From the NCBI GenBank assembly GCA_030247845.1, contig JAPDRP010000021.1, positions 766,916-830,915 on the forward strand: DNA of 64,000 nucleotides, given 5' to 3'. Position numbers and translations under genes: made by a program. Below are positions 11,293 through 21,651 of the stretch, piece after piece. The DNA comes from Coniosporium tulheliwenetii. Lineage: Eukaryota; Ascomycota; Dothideomycetes. Under the pieces are notes generated by a model. The model saw only the letters and a list, made by a program, of their open reading frames with translations. It did no database searches and was not told the DNA's origin. Position 1 is the first letter of the stretch. Every line of letters begins with the position of its first letter.

Positions 11293-11571
11293 ATGTCTCC
11301 ACCCAACGATTCCGAACCCCCCAAGACACTCAGACGCATGGCCTCCGAGAAGCTCTCCTCCGACAACCCCTCTCAGCTCGGCGATCCCGCGAGCCTGAAG
11401 GCTGAAGCAGCAGACTCGGAGCCTACGGACCAGGACCGCGGTGCCGCGAACGACCCGGAGGCGAAGAAGCGCGGTGAGGAGACTAGGAAGGAGCTCGAGA
11501 GGAAGGAGAAGGAAAACATGAACCGGGGTCAGAAGGCCGGGCAGAAGATGAGTCATGGGAGCAAGCTTTAA
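11293..11571 (+). CDS. Small hydrophilic conserved-looking protein
   Basis: This encodes 92 residues starting at an ATG in CACGATGTC context. It has no membrane segment or signal peptide. The product is almost entirely charged or polar: a Pro/Ser start, an LGDPASLKAEAADSEPTDQD core, then a Lys/Glu helix and a Gly/Lys tail. Small fungal proteins of this style recur, but I know no function for them. The frame is open further upstream to a GTG at 11191, which overlaps a probable splice donor, so I prefer the ATG at 11293. Confidence 0.55.
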   Translation: MSPPNDSEPPKTLRRMASEKLSSDNPSQLGDPASLKAEAADSEPTDQDRGAANDPEAKKRGEETRKELERKEKENMNRGQKAGQKMSHGSKL

Positions 11572-12050
11572 GTGGACGGAGCATAAGATGCTTGGAGGAG
11601 TTGATATTGCGTGGTCGACCCTTCCGAGACATATGGATCTCTGGGCATCTAGGCTGAGCAATACACACTTTTCGCTGTATCTGAGGAGCGCCAACACCAT
11701 TCATGGAGTATGCCATCATTACTGCGATGTTAATTACGTGTTGTTGATGTTGAGATCGATATCTTCTTCTGCCGCAAGTACATTGAGCGCGAAGAAAATA
11801 CACGCCCAGCAGACGCTGTTGGATTAATCTCCCTTCAAAGCGGTTCCTTCATTCTAATTGATCCATAATCCTCCAAAGGCGTACAAGTCCACCAAGTTCC
11901 CAAACCTTCCACTCAATTCCAGCAATGCAAGGTTCGCGTCACACGAAAAGGGGCCCGTAACAGAACCCGTTCAAAAGCGCTTCCAAACTCCCTAGCCCAT
12001 TTCAAACACTTGCTCTTCCCATCTGATGTGCTCTCCTCATCGCTCAAATC
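11572..12050. other. Intergenic
   Basis: This interval is convergent between a plus-strand and a minus-strand gene, so it should hold two 3' UTRs. I see nothing else. Confidence 0.4.
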
Positions 12051-12938
12051 TCAAATCCTTCGCTCTTCCCTCCTCAATCTCTCCTTCCTCGCCTCTTCTC
12101 TCTCCTCAATCTCAACCGCAACCCGTTGACTCTCCGAACTAGGAGTCTTCCCAGCCTTTCCAAGCCCGTAGTTAAAATCATGAGAGCTCTTCGGAATGTG
12201 CTGTGGCGGGTTCTCCTCTCCATCCGCATCAGCCTCCTGCCCCTTCAAAAACCGATACGGCACAACCCTAACCCACGTCTGTCTCTGAGTCTCAACACCT
12301 CTATTCCCCGCCGCGGTCTCCGCCTCCATCTTTGCGCGCCAACAAAGCCCCAGGAAGCGATGCCATAGTGACTCCGTCCACTCTTCCCCGCCGAAACCAT
12401 CTGGATTCGGCATCGATCTCGCCCACTCTCCACAATGCACAATCTCCCCGCTCTTAACCATCCCTTGCAGAAACGCCTCAAGACCGGCCCGCCCACCGAG
12501 TCTTTCCCCAGCCCACAAGAACCACACGAAATCGCTCTCGGCGTCGCAGAAAGCGAGCATATCGGCGCCGTTCGCGAGGACTTTTGGCGCGAAGACTATG
12601 CCAGAGGCGCTGGGGAGATGGTGGAGCGGGATCCGGAAGGTGGTGCTGAAGTGGTCGATGCCGCGCTCCGCGGCGCTGGTTTGCAGAAAGTGCCTGATTG
12701 AGTCGTTGATGCGCGTCGTAAGGTGTGGAGAGGCGGCGCAGAGGAGGTGGAAGGGGTGGCGGTGGGGTGGAGGGTTGGCGGTGCCGGCCTGGGGGTTGCG
12801 GCGGCGGTCTCGTGGTGGTGAGAGGGTGGAGAGGGTTGAGGCGGAGGCGCTCGATGGTGGCATGGCGGGGGCGGGCGGGAGGTTGGACTTGCGCGGCGAA
12901 TGGGCCGCTGGAGGCATGGTGGTGGTGTCTGGCCGCAC
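12051..12938 (-). CDS. Uncharacterised protein, about 295 residues
   Basis: A single uninterrupted minus-strand frame. The N-terminal 60 residues are Pro/Ser/Ala-rich and probably disordered. The middle (residues about 65-215) alternates hydrophobic and charged segments and is Trp-rich (ESDFVWFLWAGERLGG, EEWTESLWHRFLGLCWRAK), which looks like a folded domain. The C-terminus is a basic/acidic helix ending in Arg/Glu repeats. No known family is recognised. Open frames on the other strand over the same bases are GC-driven shadows. It may bind a partner through the C-terminal helix, but nothing supports a specific function. Confidence 0.5.
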   Translation of the reverse strand: MRPDTTTMPPAAHSPRKSNLPPAPAMPPSSASASTLSTLSPPRDRRRNPQAGTANPPPHRHPFHLLCAASPHLTTRINDSIRHFLQTSAAERGIDHFSTTFRIPLHHLPSASGIVFAPKVLANGADMLAFCDAESDFVWFLWAGERLGGRAGLEAFLQGMVKSGEIVHCGEWARSMPNPDGFGGEEWTESLWHRFLGLCWRAKMEAETAAGNRGVETQRQTWVRVVPYRFLKGQEADADGEENPPQHIPKSSHDFNYGLGKAGKTPSSESQRVAVEIEEREEARKERLRREERRI

Positions 12939-13841
12939 GGATGGCGGCTGGTGTTGCGGGTGGTGTGGTTGGTGATGCGTGTCGGGACTTGCGGTGTCTG
13001 CGGTAAGTGAACGTAACGTAGATGGGGAAGATTATATTCAACAGAGGATTCCCCAAGACAGGTTGTTATGACAACCGCATGATGGATCAAAACAGCAGTG
13101 AAACGGTGACTATGGATTGGAACCGGTGAATGGCGCTGGATGTCAAACTCTGCATATCCTCCGCTAGACGCCACTCAGACTGTCCTCGAAGTTCATCTCG
13201 GTACGTCAAGCGGAAGCATAGAGCTGTGTCATAGGGACATCACCGTACCGTCCGGCAGCATCTGAGCCACGCAAAGATGTGTGTGACACGTGTAGGCAAG
13301 AATCTCTCGAACCGTCAACGGCAAGAGGGAAGTTGAGGACTCAATTCTTCAAGAGAAGGCGATCACCGTTAGGCTCAAGTATCACTTCGGAAAGAGAAGC
13401 CTGCGATTTGCGTAAGAGTCATGGATATCATAGAAACTTCCTGTCTATCTTGGTGGTCGGCCAGCTTCTGCCAACGCTGGATGTATCTCATCTCGTTATG
13501 TTCATGGAGTAACGAAAGACTGACTACAGAGTGAACGGATGATCCGGCGGGACAACGCCGCAGTGTAAAAGCACAGGTATTATGAACAACGGACTGGATA
13601 AAAGTAGTCTGACTGCAAGATCAGCAAGCAGGTTGACTCGTAATGACCGGCGGTGAAGTAGTCAAGAGATACAGAGAAGGCATAAAAGAGGGCCCCGAAC
13701 GGCTTGAAGTAACAAGCAAAGAGCGTGTTAAGACAACAAGAATTCGTTACCCTTCCCAGTAGCATGATCCAAAGCCTTTTACAATTTCCCTTTGCCCAAG
13801 TTTCGTGTGTCGCAGCCATGTTGAATAGCCGCGTGACCATC
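12939..13841. other. Intergenic
   Basis: Contains the likely promoter of the minus-strand gene ending at 12938 and the 3' region of the sulfotransferase-like gene. Short open frames here have no coding character. Confidence 0.35.
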
Positions 13842-15510
13842 CTAAACCCTGATAGCGAACTGCTTGAGATACTCATAATCCTCAACATTCTTCGCAACAG
13901 TATCCCTGATAACATTCGCGCCCTTCTCGCCGTACTTCTCGACCCACTCCGCGTAAAGCTGGTCATCCGGTTTCGGGACTTTCTTCTTTTCGAAACAGTG
14001 GTCAGCCACCATCCTCGCATTACCTGTTTGCATCTTCGACAGGCCGTGGGTGGATCAACTTACATGCTTCCTGGGCTTCAAGTCCGTGGAGTGGATCGCG
14101 TCCTCGTGGAAGCCCTTCCATTTCTCGAATGCCTCCTTGGCGGCATGGTGGTCTTCTTCGTTGTCCCAGGACAGCATCTCGGGCGAGTAGTCGATGCCGA
14201 CGCTCTTGCAGTAGGTCTCGATGACGGCGGCAGGGTCGTCGAGGAGGTCGTCAGCGTCGACGACACAGATCTCAATGGCGTCGTGAACTCCGTTTTCGCC
14301 ACCGTTGATGCCATTGGCGCCGTTGGTGGCATGGCTATCGCCGTTCTGGTTGCCAGCCATGCGTGGACCGATGTGGCCGATGCTGCGGAGGTAGTCGAAG
14401 ACACGGCGGAGCTCGTCGTAGCCGGCCTCAGAGGGATCGAAGTTGTAGAAGCCGGTCACTTTATCCAAGGGCGGAATGGTGCAGCGGTAGTAAGATGGAA
14501 TGCTGTTTCTGGGGTGGCGGATCAAAAAGGTAAAGTGGAACTGGCGAAGAAGGGCTTCCGGGACAACAGTTGGGTTGCCTGGCTCCGCCGCGGTTGGGTA
14601 GGGATAGGGCGGGCTTGACTTGGTGCCACTGGAGGCACCATTCTCCTTCACCGGCTCGGCGTTCGAGACTGGGGCGGAGGTAGCCAAGCTTGCTTCCGAG
14701 TCACCGCTGGTCCCAACACCGCGCTTGTAGCTGACCAAGGATGGCGCGATGGAGGCCGGCTTTCCGTTGGGAGGGACAAGGTAGTGGGTGATGTCCTTGA
14801 TGAACAGACGCTTGCCCTGGAGCTAGGGTAAGTAAATGCAAGGAGCATGAGATTGGTTCGTGCCCGATCAGGCGAACCAATGAGAGGTTCTATCCGTTGA
14901 CGAAGATAGATCAAAGGAGAAAGGCGTGGCGGGTGGTCCTCTGCAGGTTGAGCTGCGGCGGTGGTGGGACGATGGGTATTGCGCGAGGGTAACGATGGCT
15001 TGAGTTAGGCGCGAAGATAAGAGAAGAGAAAAGGAACGCGTGAAAGCGACAGGTCACAGGAGCAAAGTGCAGATAGAGGTCTCTCAGCGCTGAATGTGAC
15101 TTGATTGCGGAGGAACTGCAAACGACTAGGCGAGTGTTTGAAATTTGCAAGAAGGATTGAAAATGCAACGCAATCGCTCCGAGAACAGGGAGGCCAACCT
15201 CGGTGTTCTCACTATCGATCCTCTCAAGAATTGTCTTGAACGTGCTCTCGCTAAAGCCACTGTCTAGTCTAGCCGCCTCGTCTTTCTCGTATCTATCGCT
15301 GAGCCTCTCAGGGCCAAAATAAAAGGCGTCGCCAAATGGTTCGTGGACGCATTGTAGGGTATCTCTGCGGGTCATGAAGACCTAGGTGAGGATCACAGTC
15401 AGCGGCACTGCTTCCCGGTAGATTAAGAGCTCGACTTTACAACTTACCCGCTCAAATGCCGTCGAGCATGCCCGTGGATGGGTAGCTACAAAGATCGGCT
15501 TATTCGACAT
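13842..15510 (-). CDS. Sulfotransferase-like P-loop protein with several introns
   Basis: The protein starts MSNKPIFVATHPRACSTAFER, a sulfotransferase-type 5'-phosphosulfate-binding loop, interrupted by an intron at about 15382-15447 and continuing with VFMTRRDTLQCVHEPFGDAF. After one or more introns between about 15200 and 14823 it resumes with GKRLFIKDITHYLVPP, and later has FLIRHPRNSIPSYYR, the 3'-phosphate-binding type motif. A last intron near 14062-13993 (GTAAGT, CTGAC branch) leads to a C-terminal helix ending YEYLKQFAIRV. Proteins of this type are annotated in fungi as sulfotransferase-family or P-loop proteins. Substrate is unknown. Internal exon borders between 15200 and 14830 are not resolved. 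Confidence 0.65.
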
Positions 15511-16563
15511 GGTCGATGCTGAAGCTTCAAAGTCGCAATCTGTATTGCAAGATCTGCTGTGACTGAGCGTTCGAGCTGGTGAAAGGAATGGAGCAAAGTC
15601 TGAGGCTAGATTATGTCGGTTTAAGAACCTGCTTGTTGCGTAGCGGCTGGGGCTAGAGCGATCAACCCGGTGTACCGACCAATTGCCGGCTGGTACGGGT
15701 TGTGCAATGGGGCAAAGGGCTCGTCAGAGATGGCAAGATCGTCCTCAGTGAAACGGGCCCTCAAGGAAGGCTCCATTGTGAGCCGCGTGGGCTGGATGAG
15801 GGAAAAAGCGCATTCCTCTGATATCATGGCTGATAGCGGGCGTGGTGTTGAGCAATAAGCTTCGGTGGAGGTTCAAGGAGGTGTGGAGGGGAACGCGCAA
15901 TCGGAGAAGTGCCAGAAAACCCCGCAGTTGATCAGCCTCAGCGCTGCCCTGAAGTGGCGCCTGGAGCGGCATGACACCCTGCATCAGACGCTGCCTCGAT
16001 CTGTGTTCCTGGCCCTGAACAAGAACCGCTGTCTCCTCGGTCACGACTGGTATACTACCACGTCGGGCGGGAAAAAGGGTTCACAGATGCACCGCGAAAA
16101 TCACCACAAATGGTGAACCCCTTTTCCCGCCCGACGTGACTACCTACTAATAGCCACTTTCTAGTGGGGTGTCCGCGTCATTCTTCACGGCACAGCTCAT
16201 GTCTAAGTTGGCGCACGCATTTAGTTTGTGCCGCGTGCGTCTCGAATCTTGGATCTGACGTAGCAACTCTAGTATGCCGGATCAGGCATTGCACACCGTT
16301 GAGTTGCGCCCTCATGCCAAGCGCCCCTGCTACACACTCGATATCATCCTGGGGGTAACTTTAGCTCAGAAACAGGGTTTCCTGTAGTTCCTCGTGCTAT
16401 CTACGATGCCTAACCTTCATGACCTACTCGCCGGCGGGCTCCACCTTCGGAGGGAAGGGGATTCGTCCATATTTGATGCACATGCAGCCTTCCAGTTGCG
16501 TGGTGTGAACTTGTCCGCAATCGCCTTGAAAGCCTCCTGTAGTTGCAAATCAGATGCCATAAA
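15511..16563. other. Intergenic containing an 80-bp inverted-repeat element
   Basis: No gene with coding character is seen. The interval contains the promoter of the sulfotransferase-like gene and the miniature element at 16059-16138. Some short open frames are present but have no recognisable product. Confidence 0.4.
16059..16138. mobile_element. 80-bp miniature inverted-repeat element (copy 1)
   Basis: The element begins CACGTCGGGCGGGAAAA and ends with its reverse complement. The 26-bp terminal inverted repeats differ at one base. It is flanked on both sides by the 5-bp direct repeat ACTAC (16054-16058 and 16139-16143), a target-site duplication. A second copy, inverted inside, lies at 49079-49158 with its own 5-bp duplication. 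It cannot code for a transposase and must be moved by an element elsewhere. Confidence 0.85.
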
Positions 16564-18395
16564 CTAAGAAGACGATGTGCAGGGGAAGGGGAAAGGCCCT
16601 ACCAAAGTGCAAAAGCTCTCATCTCCCTCCAGGTGCTTCCCTTGCGGCTTGCATCCCGGAACCTGCATGACCATGTTGTTGTACCTAACGCGGACATAGT
16701 ACCCTTTAAGCTGGTTTTTCTGATCGTCCGTCAACTCATCCATTCTCTTGCGCGCGATGCCCTCTATCTGAGATGGAACCTCCTCTGGCCCTGGAGCAAG
16801 CTCTCTGTTCGATCCAAATAGCCTTGCCCACCAGCCCTGACTCCTGACCTTCTCCGGCTGTTCGCCCGTACGGTCGGGCCGCGCTACTGGCGGGGGCACT
16901 TCTGAAGTTTCTGTCCGGTTGCGGAACAGCTCAAGGGCGATATGCGATGTGTATGGTGGCCATTTGTTGCCGTCAAAGGTTCCGAGAGACGCCAACAGAG
17001 CCGCAAGTGTGGTGTCGTGGCAGCCACTCATTGCGAACTTAATCTCGTGCTCGCCGCCCCTGCCCGTACCCAGCGCGCCGTCTTCACCGCCTACCTCAAC
17101 AAGACCGTCGTTGCCCGTTCGCTCCACGGAGCCAACCATGCGAGAGACAAGGTCGCCGACCAGCGCGCCTACGCCTAGAGCCCGGTACTCGGTCGATTCT
17201 CCATAGCCGACAAACCACTCTTCGCACCCGATCTTCTCAATGATGTCTCGGACTTTTGGGTCGTAGAAGTCCTCAGGTAATCTAGTCGCAGGCCCGTGCG
17301 CAAGCGTAGAGTTAATCGTGTCCATTATACCCGAAAGGCGCGGATGAGAGTCAACAGCTACTGGGGTGTTTCCTGGCATGTATTTTGAGAGAACTTTGGT
17401 GAGATACCTCATGTCATCCGTATCGTTCCATCTATCGGCTGTCCTTTGTGCAAACGCCCTGCTCAATTGGGCAAATCTCCGGCAGTTGCCATCGTTCGGG
17501 TACAGCGTCTCGTCCGCGGGCGTTCTGGTGAGGATTGTTGGGACGGGAAAGGATGCTGTGCGAGCTGAAGGAGGATACATGCCCCAAAAGGCCTGTTGCA
17601 CGGACTCGAGCGCTCGCGGTATAGGTGTCGATCGTAGATAGATCATGTCGCTATCGGAGATCAACCGTGGCATGAAGCCGAGCTGGTCCACATAGAGGTG
17701 TCTCAAGCGCTGGCCGAGTGCGAGGGTAGACTCGCGACCTTTGTCGGTCAGCTCGCCCGGCTGGCTGCAAACAGGTAGTCAGCTATAGCAGATACAGTTT
17801 AAGCAACGGCGTCGTACCAAATTGCGTCGAACTCTCCGGCGGGCCCGGATGCCACGACAGGCCCGTTATCGATACCAAACGTCTCGAGCCTTCGCCTGTA
17901 CTTGAGCTCGTCCCATTGAGGTAGGTCCTTGTCACGGGCTGCGGACAAGAGGACGCTCGTTATCTGCCTAGCTGCGTTGCAGTACGGCCAATCTGATAAA
18001 GTGATGAGCAGAACGTCGTTGCGCCAGGTTGCGGAACATACGAGGGGCAAGGCCGGTCTGGCGGCTCACAATTAGCAGTGAACTCCCTTAGGCTCGAGAG
18101 TAAACATACACTCTGGAAACGTGGCGATATAGGGCTTCGTTCGCCTTTCCGCTGTCAGTGCGGCTACCTCGGACGAGTGCTTGACTAACCATGGCGGAGG
18201 AGCTGGAGACATCGTTAGCCTCCGAATTGACGTATAGCCCTCAAAGCGCCTCGCAGAAGAGGAAGCTGAGAGGAAGCTGAGTGAAAGCTTGGGTACTTGA
18301 CATACGATCTGGACGAGTTGTAAATCGAGGCTCTTCGGATAGAGCTTCTCCAGCTCTTCCGGGGAGTAGGGCGATCGCGGTTCAAGAGAAGTCAT
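16564..18395 (-). CDS. Histidine acid phosphatase family protein with altered RHG motif
   Basis: This family removes phosphate using a nucleophilic His in RHGxRxP and a C-terminal HD pair. The protein starts MTSLEPRSPYSPEELEKLYP. After an intron comes RKGERSPISPRFQS (18151 downward), then a short exon, then WPYCNAARQ and QWDELKYRRRLETF. The long last exon (17706-16564) has MRHLYVDQLGFMP, SDSDMIYLRSTPIPRALES and FAMSGCHDTTLAALLASLG, the last being the HD site. The position of the catalytic His is Lys (codon AAA, complement of 18146-18148). With canonical splicing the exon starts directly at the Arg, two residues shorter than is usual before this motif. No signal peptide is visible, so it is likely intracellular. 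The C-terminal motif being intact while the nucleophile is missing would make it a weak or dead enzyme, unless the exon is mis-sequenced. Confidence 0.8.
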
Positions 18396-18699
18396 GATGC
18401 ATATGGCAAGAAACAATCTTCCCCATGGCCACCGTAAGGCTGATGGTTAAATACTTCGAAGCTCGAAGGCTCGAGTTGCAATCCTGAATTTGGCGCTGAG
18501 AGTCTCCGCGGGTTTGCTTGCGGCTGGGCGTCATCAGCCGCGTTGTCTTGGCCTCGCCTTTAGCATCGCAGACTTCCTCTTTGGCTCTAGCGGCGGCCTA
18601 TCGTTGTCGCGTCCACCGACGCGCTTCAACTTCATCGCTAGAGGCAGAACGCGCAAGCCTCGTGTATGGAAGTGTGCTTGTTGCGGACGAAGGCCGAGT

Positions 18700-21434
18700 A
18701 TGAGCGGACTGTACATATGTGCGCACTGCCGAAGGAACCTGTCGCGGCGTGGAAACCAGCTTGCTAAACCCCAATGGCAATCAAGAGCCTCCTTCATCTC
18801 CCTCACCCCGTCACCGGACTCTGGAAACAAGCCTCGAACTGGTTCGACGGACGATAACGCATACCAGCAAAAGCCGAACTCAAGATGGAAAACTCCACCA
18901 TACCCCCAAAAGAAACGGGAGGAAAGGATCCGAACTTGGAGAGCCTGTTTTTGGATATGGACAAGCCGATTGTTGGCCGTTACTCGAGGGGTTTGCAACC
19001 GAGTATACGTTCAGAGGACTCTCTTCCGCTAGCAGTACCGCCAGCACGAACTGAGGCCACAAGGCCCCAGAGCGAGGTAACCGGTAGAGCTACCCGTCTT
19101 GAGGAGCTTCTTGACGATCCGAAGCACACAACACGAGAAGCATGGCAGTTCTTCCTAAAATATTTCGATACTCAAAAGGAACTCAAGGCCTCCCGCCTTG
19201 CTTTCCAGGACCTTGGGAAGCTGTTGCGTGGTTCAACGTTTCAGAAACTTCTCAAAGCGATAGTAGAAGAATGGCATCAACAGAACGAGTCAGCGACGCT
19301 ACTTCCAAGTCCATCCGTGCTGATCGCCAAGTATCAAGAGCTCAAAATCATGCGCCCAGAGCTCTGGTCAAACGCCATATGGCTTGTTCTCGCACAAGCG
19401 GCAGCTGGCAGCGTGCAGACACATGAAGCGACCACAGCACAGCGAAGCGAAGCTCTTTTCGCGGAGCTTGTTGCACTGTGGAAGGCCTTCTTCGCAGCGT
19501 TTGCAAGACCCAAGAGTAACGAATCGACTGATTCTGAGGGACCGCCGAATGCTTGGCTTGGCCTTCCGGATATTCGTGGATGGACAAGGAGATTGTCCGG
19601 GAGCAATCAGTCCAGGAATTTCGGGGAGAGATTGGTCCGTTTTGCGCCCCGATTTGGCACGGCTGCAATGGGTAGTCCGGACTTACAGGCGGCCGCTTTT
19701 CTTACCTTCAATCTGCTTGGCCAGTCGGATGGCTCTGGAGCGACAACGGCCTTGACAGAAGCAGACCATGAGCATTTTGTTCGCTTCATTGCCTACCTTC
19801 TTCCGGGTGTTCGAGTGGACCCTCTTCTTTCTCGCATCCGGTTCCAATTACAATCGGCTCATTTGCCGATGGAGCGCATTGACGAGCTCCTCTCCCAATG
19901 CAAAGCGTTCGAGTCACGGGCTATGGTCATCATTGGCCTAAACCAAGACGAATCCTCGTCAACAGCCGAAGGCGCGTCAAATGCTCCTCCGGGTGACGCA
20001 CAGGACCGATTGGAAAACTTCTTTATCAAGCGCCTTGAGAGGGCAATTGAAACCCAGAGCGTACGGCAGGTTGAGACGATATGGCAAGATGTACAACAAG
20101 CATTCGCTAGACCACAAGATGGGGTACCAATGACCGTTATCCCAACCAGGGTGTATGGCACCTTTCTTAGGGTATACATGCATCTCAGGCAGCCGAACAA
20201 GGCCGTTGACGTCTGGAACACTATGATCGCCAACGGAGTGCAGCCGACCGTTGCAACCTGGACCGCCATGATGGATGGCGCCAGCAAAGCTAAAGATTTT
20301 GTGGCTACAGAACAGATATGGCACAGAATGCTGGCCTCTGGAGTTAGTCCAGATGCCCATGCCTGGACGGTACGGATACAGAGCCTAATGTTGTCTGGTC
20401 ACCACACACGTGGTCTGCAGATCCTAGACGAGATGGGCCGAATCTACGCGGACGCAGCCCGTAAGCGCCAGGTCAAGAGAGAAGGCAACATTTCCATGTC
20501 GCGAGACCCGCCGGATGTCGCCAAACCGAATATTGAGACTGTCAACTCTATGATCACGGCGCTCATGCGGACAAGAAAACAGGACCTCATCCCCAATGTA
20601 CTCGCTTGGGCTCGCGCCTTTGGGATCCAACCTGACGCAGTAACGTTCAACATCCTTATCCGGGCGGCATTGCAGAACGACAACGCTCAGGAAGCAATGC
20701 GCCTCCTCAAGCAGATGGAAACCATGAATGTGCAGCCAGACGTGGCAACCGTCACCATCATCCTAAACCACGTCTTCCGTGCTTCTGCCCTCAGCGACAT
20801 GCCTCAACAGCAACAGCAAGAGGTCGTCATATCCACTCTCCAACAGCTTCAAACCCACGGCCTCCCAGAGAACGCCTGGGTCTACAGCACACTCATCGAC
20901 AGCCTCCTGAAGCACCACGAGAACCTGCCGGCCGCTCGGGCAGTACTCGACTACATGTCCCAGCGCAGAATCACGCCAAGCGCTCACATCTACACCATGC
21001 TCATCACCCACTACTTCTCGCAGAGTCCACCGGACGTCGCGGCAGTCGACGCGCTGTGGAGTCACATCGAAGCTACATCCGGCGTCACGGACCTCATCTT
21101 CTTTGACCGCCTCGTCGAGGGCTACGCGCGTGCTGGGGAGGCGGGACGGATGATGACGTTCCTTGCGCGCATGGGGCGGGAACGCAAGAGCCCGAGCTGG
21201 TTCACGCTTACGACTGTCGTCAGGGCTTTGGCGGATGTGGGGGATATGGCGAGGATTAGGACTGTTGTCAATGATGTCAGAAACGGGAAGGATCCCCTGA
21301 GAGATCGACTTCGTGATGCCAGGGCGCGAAATGAGTTTTGGGGGTTGGTCGAGAGCTTGGGGATTGGGGATTCAGACGGGCAAGGGCAGGCCGAGTCGTC
21401 TCTGGGAGCCTGGGGCGGCGGGTCGGAGTTTTAG
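18700..21434 (+). CDS. Pentatricopeptide-repeat (PPR) protein, probably mitochondrial
   Basis: PPR proteins bind organelle RNA. The likely start at 18700 gives MSGLYICAHCRRNLSRR, an Arg-rich N-terminus fitting mitochondrial import. Near 18900 the frame steps back by one in a CCCCC run, after which a single frame stays open to 21434 (849 codons from 18885). Helical repeats with PPR wording begin around residue 420 of that frame: TRVYGTFLRVYMHLRQPNKA, VATWTAMMDGASKAKDF, DAVTFNILIRAALQNDNAQ, PDVATVTIILNHVF, NAWVYSTLIDSLLKHHENL and SAHIYTMLITHYFSQSP. The N-terminal 400 residues are helical and less typical. It has no intron. It lies divergent from the acid phosphatase with about 300 bp between them. 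Confidence 0.85.
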
Positions 21435-21651
21435 CCTCCTAGGGTTTTGGGTAGACGATTCCCTGGAAGCTGACTCGCCAGGGCTGAGGTAGAGTACGTG
21501 AAGCCCCCTGTTCTAGTAATGCTCCACGTCGTGTGCCCTTTGAATATAACACTCTTCATTGCTCGCATGGTACCCACTATCAGATCTCATGGTTTCCTGG
21601 TAACATAGCATAAGTTTTGGGACGAGGAAGGCCCTCAGAGACGTCCCCACC
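21435..21651. other. Convergent intergenic region
   Basis: The PPR gene and the eIF2B gamma gene end facing each other here, so the 217 bp should contain both 3' UTRs and cleavage sites. Confidence 0.4.
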
